Assembly (NCBI RefSeq): GCF_032362555.1
Contig: NC_083509.1
Span: 806,001 to 870,000 of the forward strand
DNA: 64,000 bases
Origin: Amyelois transitella
Lineage: Eukaryota; Arthropoda; Insecta; Lepidoptera; Pyralidae
Direction of reading: 5' to 3'
Shown here: positions 1 through 20,031 of the stretch, piece after piece
Layout of the letters: each line of letters begins with the position of its first letter
Position numbering within the stretch: the first letter of the stretch is position 1
Translations under genes and position numbers: made by a program
Notes under the pieces: model-generated
Told to the model about the DNA's origin: nothing
What the model saw: only the letters and a program-made list of their open reading frames with translations
The model's database searches: none

Positions 1-99
1 TAAGTTTCACAGCCAACTGCTGTCCTTTTACGAGGAGTACGAAATAATTTATGGCACATAGGCCCTCAGTAAGTATTGGGTCCCAAAAAAACACCTATA

Positions 100-342
100 T
101 AAATATATACGGGATAAATTACACTGATTAGATTAGTTAGCCTCGAAGTAAGTTCGAACTTGTGTTACGAGATACTAACTCAACGATTGTATATTTTATA
201 ATAAATACTTTTATACATAAACATCCAAGACCCAGGCCAATCAGAAAAAGTTCTTTTCTCATCATGCCCCGACCGGGATTCGAACCCGGGACCTCCGGTG
301 TTACAGACAAGCGTACTACCGTTGGCCACAGAGGCCGTCAAA
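100..342 (-). mobile_element. Family B: tRNA-derived SINE
   Basis: Read on the minus strand it opens with a Pol III-like pair, TGGCCAACGGTAG (A box; TGGCGCAGCGGTA in better copies) and GGTTCGAATCCC (B box), then a constant body (GGCCTGGGTCTTGGATGTTT) and an A/T tail. The tRNA fold is only partial, so this is not a tRNA gene. Confidence 0.85.
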
Positions 343-578
343 TATCACGTCTATATCCCTTGCGGGTTGGACAGAGTGTATGCAACCTTTTTTATGTACG
401 CCATGGCAACGGTTGCCCTGGTTTGTTTAGTTAGGATAAAATGTTAGAGATTAGGTATATTTTATTGTCAAATATTTTAATTTTATGTCCATCAATTTAG
501 TATTTTAAACTGATTATTTCTCAACTCTTTTCTCCATCTGTCTTCTGTAGTGAATGACTAACTTTGCGACTATACTTC

Positions 579-915
579 CTACACAGAGCTAACAGTCTTG
601 AAAAGACTGATAGGCCACGTTCAGCTGTTTGGCTTACTGATATAATTCAGATTCAAATAGTGACAGGTTGCTAGCCCAACGCCTAAAAGAAAATCCTAAG
701 TTTATAAGCCTATCCCTTAGTCGCCTTTTATGTCATCAATGGGAACGACGATGGAGTTTTCCTATTCTTTTTTGTATTGTTGCCGGGAACCACACGACGA
801 AAAGTCCCAAGATTATAACCTAAGCCTATCCCTTAGTCGCCTTTTATGACATCAATGGAAACGACGATGGAGTGGTCCTATTCTTTTATTATTGGTGCCG
901 GGAACCACACGGCAC
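579..915 (-). mobile_element. Family A retroposon (TATG-tailed, SINE-like), with doubled head
   Basis: Family A consensus, read 5' to 3': a GTGCCG...CGGCAC stem, AATAGGACCACTCCATCTC, GTCGTAAAAGGCGACTAAGG, GGCGATGGGCTAGCAACCTG, TGAACGTGGCC, the hairpin CAGTCTTTTCAAGACTG, GGCTCTGTCTACCCCGCAAG, then a TATG tail; about 260 bp. In this copy the 5' half is present twice (to 795 and to 915). Confidence 0.85.
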
Positions 916-1208
916 ATAACACGTGTCCGCAAAAGTATTGAAAATACAAACTTTGTAACACTTATCAATCAGTGACCTTTATAAACGTAGGTACTGGAGC
1001 ATTTAAAGCACAGAGAGGCTTTTAAGCGAAATTGTCGTAAGCTCGGTAGAATTTGCCGCAGCGCCGAGTGGCGACACTAAGCACAAATTGAAAGCTCAAG
1101 GGGCGAAGCTTAAAAAAATCGAATTGTCACCACTGCCCCTTTGTGGTTTCTTTTAAAGCGAGACAGATACAACGGGTGTATTTTCAGCTTTATTTTTTGT
1201 GAAACTAG

Positions 1209-1300
1209 GTGCCGTGTGGTTCCCGGCACTAATGTGCACCATGGATGTCGTAAAAGGCGACTAAGGAATAGACTTAAAAACTTGCGATTCTTCTTTCAGA
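1209..1300 (+). mobile_element. Family A fragment, 5' part only
   Basis: Starts at the GTGCCG stem and stops after the ATAGACTTAAAAACTTGCG region; tail missing, so truncated at its 3' side. Confidence 0.75.
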
Positions 1301-1607
1301 TCAGATCATAATCATTTTGCTTAATTGACATAAGTCTTCAAATATAGTAAGTCTACAACCTGACCTTTAAACCTTTCAGATAATACTTTATTATTAGCTT
1401 ACCTAATCCTAAGGATTCCACGAATATGATCTTTATAAATCTAGCTTCAAAGTAGAAAAACAAATAAATACTTAATACCTAAGACCTTCACATTCTAACA
1501 TCATGTAACATAACATTTAACAAGTTTATGCTGATACGGACCGCCGTGTGCAGTGTGCTGTATGCAATAGAATGCAATTTTTACTACGCTTTTATTAGCT
1601 TGGGTTG

Positions 1608-1638
<31 letters not shown>

Positions 1639-2569
1639 CGGAATCTTTGAGCTTAATTTTCACTGATTTCTAAATGTCTGATCAACTTGGAACTTTGCAC
1701 ACGTATCAAGGACCGATGACAATGCAATATTTTGATAAGAGTTTCTCATTATCCTTATTAAAACTGCCAGGATTAATAAATTCATTTTTAGATCCTTCGT
1801 ATGAGAGTAAGAGAGACAGAGATAGCACCAGTGCCAGTAATCTCCATACAAGAAACCAAGAAGTTCTGACGTATAATGAGTCAAAAAGAGATGTAATATA
1901 TTTCCATATAATGTTACTATTAACCTGAGGCTTCTTTATTTCATCGCATTGCTCCATTTAGAATTACCATTAGAAACCATAGTAGAATTAGTAGAATATT
2001 TTAAAACAATAAAAAATATATAAGTAATAAAACAAAAGTAATAAATGAAAATTGAACAACTAAATTTACAAAAATACAAGAATAAAGTTACTACCTACAG
2101 AACTTTGCGATATTTAATACGTATTTAACATATTAATGCAATTCTTGAATTAACATTAGGTATCTTTTGCCTATTTATAATAGCAACACTGTAATACGTT
2201 TGGAAAATGAGTGACAGTTTTTTATGTCAAATAAGTTTTGCAGTAAGTTTTGATTGAATTCGATTCGAACACCTGTAAACTTTCTTTCTGTTGTTTTTTA
2301 CCGGTGCCTGTGTATTTACCTATTTGCACTTTGTTTTGTGCTGATAACTTGTCGTTATTTGGAGTTTGGAATCTTCCGTTGAGTCGAGCTTTGTTCTTCC
2401 GGATATTCGTGTGATTTTATCATCTGTGATTGGACTCTGACTGTGTTTACTGTGTTGTGCAGATATTTTGAGATAGGACTCCTGTAAAAAGTACCTTATT
2501 ATTTGAGATAGGAGTCCCAAGTTTGTGTTTGTTTTTGTGAAAGACAGATTTTACAACAAAAGTGCCACG

Positions 2570-2618
2570 ATGTCTTCAGATAAACTTTGTTGCGTTCCTG
2601 GTTGTAAAGGCAGTGGAG
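2570..2618 (+). CDS. Orphan first exon, possible THAP-type zinc-finger start (partial)
   Basis: ATG TCT TCA... reads MSSDKLCCVPGCKGSG and then hits a good donor (GGAG then GTATGT). A short N-terminus with CCVPGC is how THAP domains (C2CH) begin, in cellular THAP proteins and in P-element-like transposases. The rest of the domain (conserved Trp, the CxxH pair) was not found downstream, where retroposons follow at once. It may be a true first exon with distant partners, or a relic. An upstream ATG-poor leader of about 300 nt is T-rich and unremarkable. Confidence 0.35.
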
Positions 2619-2785
2619 GTATGTTTGAAATATTTTTGTTCCTGTATCAATCTGCCTCTTAATCTTGTGGTTTGATTCATGGCAAGGCCACAATCGAAAA
2701 TTATTACGTTTGCTGGATAGTCAAAAATATTATTAACAGTGATTTATCACTATAAAATTCTTTTCAACTGGGTTTAACAATCATC

Positions 2786-2937
2786 ATACATACATATAAT
2801 CACGTCTATATCCCTTGCGGGGTAGACAGAGCCAACAGTCTTGTAAAGACTGATAGGCCACGTTCAGCTATTTGGCTTTAAGATAGAATTGAGATTCAAA
2901 TAGTGACAGGTTGCAAGCCCATCGCCTTAAAAAGAAT
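2786..2937 (-). mobile_element. Family A, 3' half
   Basis: TATG tail, hairpin and the GGGCTAGCAACC analogue are present; the head is cut away at 2937. Confidence 0.8.
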
Positions 2938-3152
2938 CATGATGATGAGAATATTATGAGATTTAATCCAATCAGGCCACATATAACTTTAAGAAAGTTA
3001 GTTGTGAAAACCTCCGGCGATGGGCGCATGGTTGCGAAAGTCTTTTCTAGTAAGATAGTTATACCAGAAGTGTTAACTTCCAAAAAATAATTGTATAAAA
3101 AAACTAAAAAACTACCCGTTTTATTGCAAATCGAACTAAAAAATAGAAAATA

Positions 3153-3651
3153 AATAATAGTTTAAAAAAAACTAAAAAACTACGCTTTTATTGCTAATCA
3201 AACTAAAAAATAGAAAATAAAAATTAATGACAAAGGAATTCAGTAGTAGCAAGTCGAACAATCAGTTATAGTCAGTTGTAGTAGTAATTACCTCGGATTA
3301 AAATTATAACAAAATTAAATTTATAAACAAAACAATTTAAATTAGAGTAAAAAGCGTGGGGTGCATTTTACTTCATTTTCATAACTCTCTTGTCATAAAT
3401 ATATGCTAATAGAATGATTTTAATATTTACTACATCAGGCACCCCACGCTTTTTACTCTGATTTAAATTGTTTTGTTTATAAATTTAATTTTGTTATAAT
3501 TTTAATCCGAGGTAATTACTACTACAACTGACTATAACTGATTGTTCGACTTGCTACTACTGAATTCCTTTGTCATTAATTTTTATTTTCTATTTTTTAG
3601 TTTGATTAGCAATAAAAGCGTAGTTTTTTAGTTTTTTTTAAACTATTATTT
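3153..3651. repeat. Long inverted repeat, arms about 212 bp, loop about 74 bp
   Basis: Arms 3153-3364 and 3439-3651 are near-perfect reverse complements (one clear mismatch: AATTAGAG against AATCAGAG). Inner ends are GTGGGGTGC and GCACCCCAC. The outer part of the left arm is preceded by a diverged direct copy of itself (about 3097-3152). Could be a foldback or MITE-like element; no coding sequence is seen. Confidence 0.9.
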
Positions 3652-3730
3652 TTATGCATAAGCCGCTGTGAGTACAGGGAATATACGATCTGAGACATGT
3701 TTAGACACGAATGACTATGTCTACTGTGTT

Positions 3731-3915
3731 ACATACATACATATAATCACGTATTTTTCTCGGAGGGGTACGCAGAGATTACATCCTTCCACTTGCCGCG
3801 ATCTCTGCATACTTCCTTCGCTTCATCCACATTCATAACTCTCTTCATTCAAGCTTGGCGGTTTCGAGTACTCTTGACATGAACCTTTGCCAGGACGTCC
3901 ATAACGTCTACTGTG
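3731..3915 (-). mobile_element. Family C: 3' end of a LINE with TATG tail
   Basis: Family C copies read, toward the tail, as the end of a LINE protein ([20 protein letters not shown], then [13 protein letters not shown] and stop) followed by TTTTATGTATG. This copy covers the last ~185 bp and is diverged (GGTACGCAGAG). Confidence 0.75.
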
Positions 3916-3953
3916 TTAGTAGTATTTATTTACTGTGAAAAAAATTCATATCT

Positions 3954-4035
3954 TTCCCATAGATTTCGTACTAGGCGACTAAGGGATAGGCTTATAAACT
4001 TGTGATTCGTCTTGTTGGCGATGAGCTAGCAACCT
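3954..4035 (+). mobile_element. Family A fragment, central part
   Basis: Only the TTTCCCATAGAT to GCTAGCAACCTGT section is recognisable. Confidence 0.6.
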
Positions 4036-4155
4036 GTTCTTATTAAAATTTCAACAATAAAGCACTATGTTCGTACCAAATAAACTAAAGATACTTACTA
4101 ACCTTTATTGACAGATACAAATTTTATTATAACTTCTACTAACTAATTAAGTATA

Positions 4156-4413
4156 GTGCCGTGTGGTTCCCTGCACCAATACAAGAAAGAATAGGACCAC
4201 TCCATCTCTTTCCCATGGATGTCGTAAACGGCGACTAAGGGATAGGCTTACAAACTTGGGATTCATTTTCAAGGCGATGGGCTAGCAACCTGTCACTATT
4301 TGAATCTCAATTCTATCATTAAGCCAAATAGCTGAACGTGGCCATTCAGTCTTTTCAAGACTGTTGGCTCTGTCTAGCCCACAAGGGATATAGACATGAC
4401 CATATGTATGTAT
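4156..4413 (+). mobile_element. Family A, full length
   Basis: Complete from GTGCCG to CATATGTATGTATT; followed 16 bp later by a family C copy in the same direction. Confidence 0.88.
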
Positions 4414-4428
4414 TATGTAAGTAAAGTA

Positions 4429-4601
4429 GGTAAAAGGTCAGGTCAAAAGTACCCGAAACCGCCGAGCTTGCATGAAGAGAGTTATGAATGTGGATGAAGC
4501 AAAGGAAGTATGCAGGGATCGTGGCAAGTGGAATGAGGTAGTCTCTGCCTACCCCTCCGGGAAAGAGGCGTGATTTTATGTATGTATGTATGTAAGTATA
4601 A
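4429..4601 (+). mobile_element. Family C LINE 3' end
   Basis: From GGTAAAAGGTCAGGTCAAAA to a four-unit TATG tail; codes for the GQVKST...SGKEA end of the LINE protein. Confidence 0.8.
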
Positions 4602-5170
4602 GAAGTTATACAAGTTGTGTTCTGCGTCTCCGCTTGTTGCCAGATCGTGCCAGACACGTGTCGGCGACATAAATTGCTCGCAAGCCGCTTATTGGTCGTT
4701 ACTGGGAATCACCACGGAATGCTGTGTGTAACACTGATCTCAATAATGTACACTGGACTTCATAAAAGTGATGTTTTTATTTTCGCCATTTTGGTATAAT
4801 ATTGGCGTGAGAATCCTGTTTGTAGAAAATAACTCTGCTGCCTCTTTTTGATAGCATATTTTTTGACTTTCACTTAATATAAAATTTATGGGAAAGAGGA
4901 GTGATTTTATGTATGTATGTATGCAATTAATTCCACTGCTTCTTCTACACTTTAACATAATAATTATAAATTATGTATTTATTTTGTAGATATACTTACA
5001 GGCTAAACACAAAGTTAAATAAAATAAAACCGTTACTTACAACAAGCCTAAAAATAAAAAAAAAAGGTTTTAAACGATCGTGTGCAGCTGTATAGATCTG
5101 CGCATGCGCTCTTGACGACGACAAATGACGCCTTTTATCCTATTTTGAAAATAAATAAATTCGATTGGAT

Positions 5171-5270
5171 TCAATTCTATTATAATGCCAAATAGCTGAA
5201 CGTGGTCAGTCTTTTGTAGACTGTTGGCTCTGTCTACCCCGCAAGGGATATGGATGTGATTGTATGTCAC
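5171..5270 (+). mobile_element. Family A, 3' third
   Basis: Begins in the TTCAATTCTAT segment and runs to TGTATGTCA; part of the hairpin region is altered (CAGTCTTTTGTAGACTG). Confidence 0.7.
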
Positions 5271-5597
5271 ATATTATGTACATATACAATTCAGTGTTTT
5301 TACACAATTTGCAGTTAATTTTACAACATGACATAACGGCTATCCGCACTAAATATAACTTTCAGTACTTACAACACTGGAAGAGCTTCCAATGGGAGCC
5401 ATTTTTTATAGAATATTTGATCCAGCGTACTTGTATTCATTTACGTCAATGGACGTGGGTATGTGCAATCATAGTAGAGAGTGTGATAACTTGCAATATA
5501 CTTACTTATATACTTACAGCATCATGACTTAGCTAACAAGTTAGTTTAAAAATATGACACTCCGATGACATACAAAATTCATTTAATTTCATATATA

Positions 5598-5849
5598 TAC
5601 ATATAGTCTCGTCTATATCCGTTGCGGGGTAGACAGAACCACAATCTTGAAAAGACTGAAAGGCCACGTTCAGCTGTTTGGCATAATGATTGAATTGAGA
5701 TTCAAATAGTGACAGGTTGCTAGCCCATCGCCTTAAAGAAGAATCCCAAGTTTATAAGCCTATCCCTTAGTCTCCTTTTACGACATTCATGAAAAAGAGA
5801 TGGAGTGGTCCCATTCTTTTTTGTATTTGTGCCCGGAACAAGACGGCAC
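5598..5849 (-). mobile_element. Family A, full length
   Basis: Both the tail (ATACATATAG) and the head (CCCGGAACAAGACGGCAC) are present, with scattered changes. Confidence 0.85.
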
Positions 5850-5869
5850 AAAAAAAATAATACAACTAA

Positions 5870-6390
5870 AAAGTCAATATACATATGACCACAAACAGAT
5901 TCTGTAAACATAAAAACTGTCACAGCTACAGGAAGGCTTTATCGAGAGGGATGTAGGTTGCAAACGAGGAAGTATGCGCAAAGAATCCGCCGTGTGGTTC
6001 CCGGCACCATTACAAAAAAAACTAGGACCACTCCATCTCTTTCCCACGGATGTCGTAAAAGGCGACTAAGGGATAGGCTTATAAACTTAGGATTCCTCTT
6101 TTAGGCGATGGGCTAGCAACCTGTCACTATTTGAATCTCAATTCTATCACTAAGCCAATTAGCTGAGCGTTGCCATTCAGTCTTTTCAAGACTGGTGGCT
6201 CTGTCTATCCCGCTAGGGATATAGACGTGATCATATGTACCTATGTATGTAAGAACCCGCCATTAAAAAGTAAATATATCACCACAAACAGATTCTGTAA
6301 ACATAAAAACTGTCACAGCTACAGGAAGGCTTTATCGAGAGGGATGTAGGTTGCAAACGAGAAAGTATGCGCAAAGAACCCGCCATTAAT
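5870..6390. repeat. ~115-bp direct duplication flanking a family A copy
   Basis: The stretch from CACAAACAGATTCTG to GTATGCGCAAAGAA occurs at about 5890-5986 and again at about 6280-6377, almost identical. The family A copy at 5989-6251 lies between. The right copy continues into unique DNA (CCGCCATTAATATTAG); part of that end (CCCGCCATTAA) also follows the element. Confidence 0.85.
5989..6251 (+). mobile_element. Family A, full length, between duplicated flanks
   Basis: The initial GTGCCG is entered at GCCGTGTGG; the tail is short (GTACCTATGTATGTAAG). Flanked by the 115-bp direct duplication. Confidence 0.87.
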
Positions 6391-6546
6391 ATTAGATTCG
6401 ATGGCGACGCGAGTTTCCGAAGCTTGTGCTTATCATAATGTATGCCGTACGCTTTTGTAGCCGACTGCTGTGATGGGAGGTTATGGGTTGATGTTGTTTA
6501 GAAAAGAGTTGCACTTTTATTTGGAAGGAATGTTGAAAGGATCTTG

Positions 6547-6783
6547 GCACCAATAGAAAGAAGAATAGGACTACTCTATCTCTTTCCCATGGATGTCGTA
6601 AAAGGCGACTGAGGGATAGGTTTACAAACTTGGGACTCTTCTTTTAGGTCATGGGCTAACCTGTCACTATTTAAATTTCAATTCCATCATAAAGCCATAC
6701 AGCTGAACGTAGCCTTTCAGCCTTTTCAAGACTCTGACTGGCTCTGTCTACTCCGCGAAGGATATAGACGTGACTAAGTGTAT
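6547..6783 (+). mobile_element. Family A, near full length
   Basis: The first ~15 bp of the head stem are lost (starts TTGGCACCAATAG); the tail is degraded. Confidence 0.75.
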
Positions 6784-6852
6784 GTTGAAAGCAGAATTGA
6801 TAGTTCTAACGAAAGACCTTCGTAAAAAACACGAAATAAAAACTATGAACTA

Positions 6853-7031
6853 GAGGTAGGCCTATAAACTTGGGATTCTTCTTTTAGGCGATGGGCTAGC
6901 AACCTGTCACTATTTGAATTTCAATTCTATCTTAAAGCCAAATAGCTGAACGTGGCCTATCAGTATTTACAAGACTGTTGGCTCTGTCTACCCCGCAAGG
7001 GATATAGACGTGATTATATGTATGTATGTAT
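6853..7031 (+). mobile_element. Family A, 3' two thirds
   Basis: Starts at GGTAGGCCTATAAACTTGGG and keeps a clean tail of three TATG units. Confidence 0.82.
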
Positions 7032-7364
7032 TTAAACTATGAGCATTATCGCTTATAATATATGGAACCCATTAAAGGAGTAACAACTAGACATTACACA
7101 ATAAAATTTATAAAAAAATTATGACAGTAGTAAAGAACTCAAGTTTAGTCAAAAATCCACCGTGATATGACCTCAATCCCGGATCCCGGAACCCCGGGGA
7201 TTCCCGAGGGATTACAACTGGCGAATCCCCTATAAATTTGATAATTTGCACCATTTTCAGAAATGTTTCTGTAAATCTGAGCATGAAAAAATGTTAGACT
7301 TTAAATCATGACAATATGTGCAGGTAAGTGTTAAATAGTTATAATATTTTTTTGTGTAATAAAT

Positions 7365-7602
7365 TAACTGTGCACGCGACTTCGTCCGCGTGGAATAGTT
7401 ATTTTGAGTATCATTGAAGAATGAATAATTTTTCCCATTTTTTTTTCACATATTCCATTATTTCTTTGCTAATTAAAGTTGCAGCGTGATGTTATATAGC
7501 CTAAAAAAAGAATTTTTCAATTCTAACCAGTAGTTCCTGAGATTAGCGCGTTTAAACAAACAAACTAACAAACACTTCAGCTTTATAATATTAGTATAGA
7601 TT
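7365..7602 (+). repeat. Family D interspersed repeat
   Basis: Family D runs from GTGCCCGCGACTTCGTCCGC through GTTGCAGCGTGATGTTATAT and CCAGTAGTTCCTGAGATTAG to TATAATATTAGTATAGAT. Common type of repeat near lepidopteran genes, possibly a non-LTR 3' end; class not proven. In this copy the centre (AAGCCT...TCTATTCAA) is deleted. Confidence 0.75.
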
Positions 7603-7686
7603 AGTGCAATCTACTACTGTATTATAACTTATTTTATATTGATCCAAGCAAGTACAGTTCTTTACTTCTATTAATGTCATACAAAC

Positions 7687-7842
7687 ATAAATACATATAA
7701 TCACGTCTATATATCCCTTGACAGACAGAGCCGACAGTCTTGAAAAGACTGAATGGCCACGTTCAGCTGTTTGGCTTAATGATAGAATTGAGATTCAAAT
7801 AGTGACAGGTTGCTAGCCCATCGGCTAAAGGAAGAATACGCC
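7687..7842 (-). mobile_element. Family A, 3' half
   Basis: Extends from the tail to the GGGCTAGCAACC block (GCCCATCGGC); head absent. Confidence 0.78.
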
Positions 7843-8105
7843 AATATGTATTGTGTATGTATGCAGCGTCGGCCATATTTCTTTTGATTCTTTATCCGTT
7901 TTTAATAAACTGTAATTGGGGTTCAGTGCGACAGATAACAAGCCCTGTCTGAGCCCGACGTGAAAATAAAACAAATATTCTGTATTTGTTACGGGCTTAA
8001 CATATCTGTGTCAGAATGATCCAATTACAGGAATAAAATCTTCAAATTAATAAAGACCAAAGGGATGGAAGGATGGAACTAGCATTTTATTATTCTCGAT
8101 TTTAA

Positions 8106-8556
8106 ACATACATACATATAATCACGTCCGTATCCCTTGCGGAGTAGACAGAGCCAACAGTCTTGAAAACACTGATGATAGAATTGAGATTCAAATAGTT
8201 ACAGGTTGCTAGCTCATCGCCTTGTAGCGGGCGCCATAGAGTTCAGCTCGACCGCTACCAAAGGGAAGATCTTCCGCCAGGCTTGATGTGATGCCTGGGG
8301 AACCGCGGCTCCGACGATGATGTGTCAAAGGTTGTCTATATGCTCCAATTCGTAAAATCTTTGCTTGCGCGATTAAGACTTTTCACTGTTTTTGACTTAT
8401 AGCGTTGAGTGATTTTGTTTTTGTGACTTGTGTCGTAAAGAGGTCGCCACAGCCTAAAAGAAATTATCCGAAGTTTATAAGCATATCTCTTACTCGCCTT
8501 TCACGACATCTATGGGAACGAGATTGAGTGATCCCATTCTTTTTTATTAGTTTTTT
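8106..8556 (-). mobile_element. Family A split by a 226-bp insert
   Basis: Tail half 8106-8222 and head half 8449-8556 fit one element, broken by 8223-8448. The insert begins TTGTAGCGGGCGCCATAGAG and is GC-richer at first; it ends near AAAGAGGTCGCCACAG. Insert not recognised. Confidence 0.7.
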
Positions 8557-8842
8557 ATTCTCGATTTTTAAATTGGTTTGTCATTTAAACGCACGGCAGA
8601 AACTTTTCTATTCCGTGGGACATTATAAATTAATTAGTGGACAAAAAGAGTGCACGGTGCCTACCAAGATATAATTAGGTCGCAGCAGGAATACTAATAA
8701 GCGTTAGTGAGTGGGAAGTTTGCGCGCTAAGTAATTCACGGCCCGTTGTCGCTCCCAGTGGCTGGGCGACTAAGGGTAGGGCTGGCCACGTGTGACATGC
8801 TAATTCAAAATTTTTATTAATTATTATAGGATACTTCATATG

Positions 8843-9108
8843 GTGCCGTGTGGTTCCCGGCACCAATACAAAAAAGAATAGGACCGCTCCATCTCTTTCC
8901 CATGGATGTCGTAAAAGGCGACTAAGGGATAGGCTTAAAAACTTGGGATTCTTTTTTAGGCGATGGGCTAGTAACCTGTCACTATTTGAATCTCAATTCT
9001 ATCATTAAGCCAAATAGCTGAACGTGGCCATTCAGTCTTTTCAAGACTGTTGGCTCTGTCTACGCCGCAAGGGATATAGACGTGACGATATGTATGTATG
9101 TATGTATG
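8843..9108 (+). mobile_element. Family A, full length, near-consensus
   Basis: One of the best copies: intact head stem, hairpin and a four-unit TATG tail at 9090-9107. It interrupts a family E-like sequence: GGATACTTCATATG before it is repeated as GATACTTCATATC after it, a likely target-site duplication of about 12 bp. Confidence 0.9.
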
Positions 9109-9313
9109 ATACTTCATATCGCTTAATAATTGTCAAAACATTTGGTTTCACAACAATGGTTGACGTCAAATCAATTTCTGAGTCGATTTTAATGTTACTT
9201 GACATCTCGAGATTATAGCGACATAAACATATATATTAAAAAAAAATTGGAATTTGAGGATTAGTTAGTACAAATGTCATAAGGTCATCAATAATTGGCC
9301 CGCATCGTAAAAT

Positions 9314-9545
9314 ATACATACATGTGGTCACGTCTATATCCCTTGTGGGGTAGACAGAGCCAACAGACTTGAAAAGACGGAAAAGCCACGTTCAGCTGTA
9401 TGGTTTTATGATGGAATTGTGATTCGAATAGTGATAGGTTGCTAGCCCATCACCTAAAAAAGTATCCCAAGATTGTGAGAATATCCCTTAGTCGCCTTTA
9501 ACGACATCTATGGGAAAGAGTGGGAGGGGTCCTATTCTTTTTTGT
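9314..9545 (-). mobile_element. Family A, headless, fused to an opposite copy
   Basis: Ends at CCTATTCTTTTTTGTA, where a plus-strand copy begins without a gap, making a head-to-head composite. Confidence 0.78.
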
Positions 9546-9669
9546 AATTTGAATCTCAATTCTATCATTAAGCCAAATAGCTGAACGTGGCCATTCAGTC
9601 TTTTCAAGACTGTTGGCTCTGTCTACCCCGCAAGTAAGGGATATAGAAGTGACCATTTGTATGTATGTA
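9546..9669 (+). mobile_element. Family A, 3' half, second part of the composite
   Basis: Begins at ATTTGAATCTCAATTC and ends CATTTGTATGTATGTAA; contains a 4-bp insertion in the CCCGCAAGTAAGGG block. Confidence 0.8.
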
Positions 9670-11220
9670 ACAGTTAAACACGTCCAAAAATTCCTTCGTG
9701 TAATTCAGCATGTGCTTTAACAGCCACAACAAACAATGTTACAGTAAAATATATTTTTTTAAACAAATTTCAAATCGCGACAGCCCTGAAGATGAGAGAA
9801 CTCAGCTAACAACGGTTTTTGGATTCAAATCTACTTTGTGTTTCTGAGATATTGTGTGGCAAGGTTGTCGTCGCCTCAGAATCGGGAGCATGTTCTAGAT
9901 GCAAACTAAATTAATTGCATACGACGAACACAAGTTGTACTGCCAACGTCATTGTGACGAGTTAATTTTTAATAAACTTACATTAATAAGATGTAAGTAT
10001 TCGTATGTAGTTACTCCTTTTCTGACTATACATAGTTATGTATGTCTGAAGGCATTTTATTCATTTGTTTTATGTTTTTTGTTACCAAAACTTTATGTAC
10101 AATGTGCAAATCATATATTAATATCCTACTGCTAATTTAACTGAATTTGTCAACGTATGTTTGTTCATTAATTTTGCTTGATTAATTTCACTTTGCATCG
10201 GTAACTTTGCGGTCCGTCCCTTGAATTTAATATCTAATGCTTTTCTCAAGATAATTAGTTATTAAAATTTATAAATTTTGTTTTGTGTTCGGAATCTAAT
10301 TTCTGCGAGGAAACTTCGAATAATTCATTAAGGTATATTTGAAATCTAATGAAAATTTAATGTAATTACGAATGAAGTGAAAGCATTAATGAGTATAACA
10401 AGTGCAAACTCCGACCGCCTTTCTCGTTCCAAATCACTTCAGACAAAATGAGAACTTGTTCAAATGAAACAAATTTAATTACAGATTGGCCAGGGACAAA
10501 ACAGCGGCCCCTTTAGCACGCCACCTGAAGCGAACACGTTGATACAATTCAAAAGCGGATTTTCTAAGTTTTAAAATGTCCGAAACAAGACCCCGGGCTC
10601 TGGGAAGTTTGCAACCTTTTCCAAAGAAACTTTACGTGTTACAACACTTTTTGCAGATAATAACGGAATTCGACTGAAGCGCGGACATTTCTTTTAATAC
10701 TTTTACAGCAAGAGAGGGAAAAAGATGGTAAAATGGTCGAATTATTTGAAAACGTTAGATGAAAAATGGTTGGAGAAGTCACCCGATAGATGTCTGGAAA
10801 GAGCCAAGGGAGGTCCCGACAGTAGGACATAACAGATATTAATATTATAAAACAACAATAATACTTCTACCGTGTAATGATGTGAATTCACCAAGAATTA
10901 TGCGCCTATTAAAAATAAAACAGCAACAAGTTTCAACACTGCATTTTGCTCATTGCCGGGAGGCAGTCAATTCTGAACGTTGCGTAACTTTGTTAGAACT
11001 GCACTCCATAAACTTTTGCGTAATTTCACGCTCATTTGATTTTATGCACAGACTGTGTTCACTAAAACCACGCAACTGAAATGACGCAGATAATTTATTG
11101 TTATCTACAAACTACGCCACGAATCTCATCATACAACCTACCTATTTTCAAAATAGGCACAGCAAAAATGTTTTAGTCAGAAAACAAGTTTTAAAATAAT
11201 TATTTCACAATTTTAGTTTC
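9670..11220. other. AT-rich spacer, no clear gene
   Basis: About 1.5 kb upstream of the trypsin-like gene. Short open frames look random. A plus-strand piece at about 10690-10830 reads KMVKWSNYLKTLDEKWLE and resembles, weakly, the C-terminal W-DD-W pattern of LINE proteins; a decayed LINE scrap is possible. Confidence 0.4.
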
Positions 11221-11227
11221 TTTACAA

Positions 11228-11234
11228 TATAAAA
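11228..11234 (+). promoter_or_regulatory. Possible TATA box of the trypsin-like protease
   Basis: TATAAAA 54 nt upstream of the first ATG would put transcription start near 11258 with a 30-nt leader. In AT-rich DNA such a match is common, so this is weak evidence. Confidence 0.3.
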
Positions 11235-11287
11235 TGATGATAATGAGACGTTTGACATGATATTTAAATGAGACAAATGTAATAGAA

Positions 11288-20031
<8,744 letters not shown>

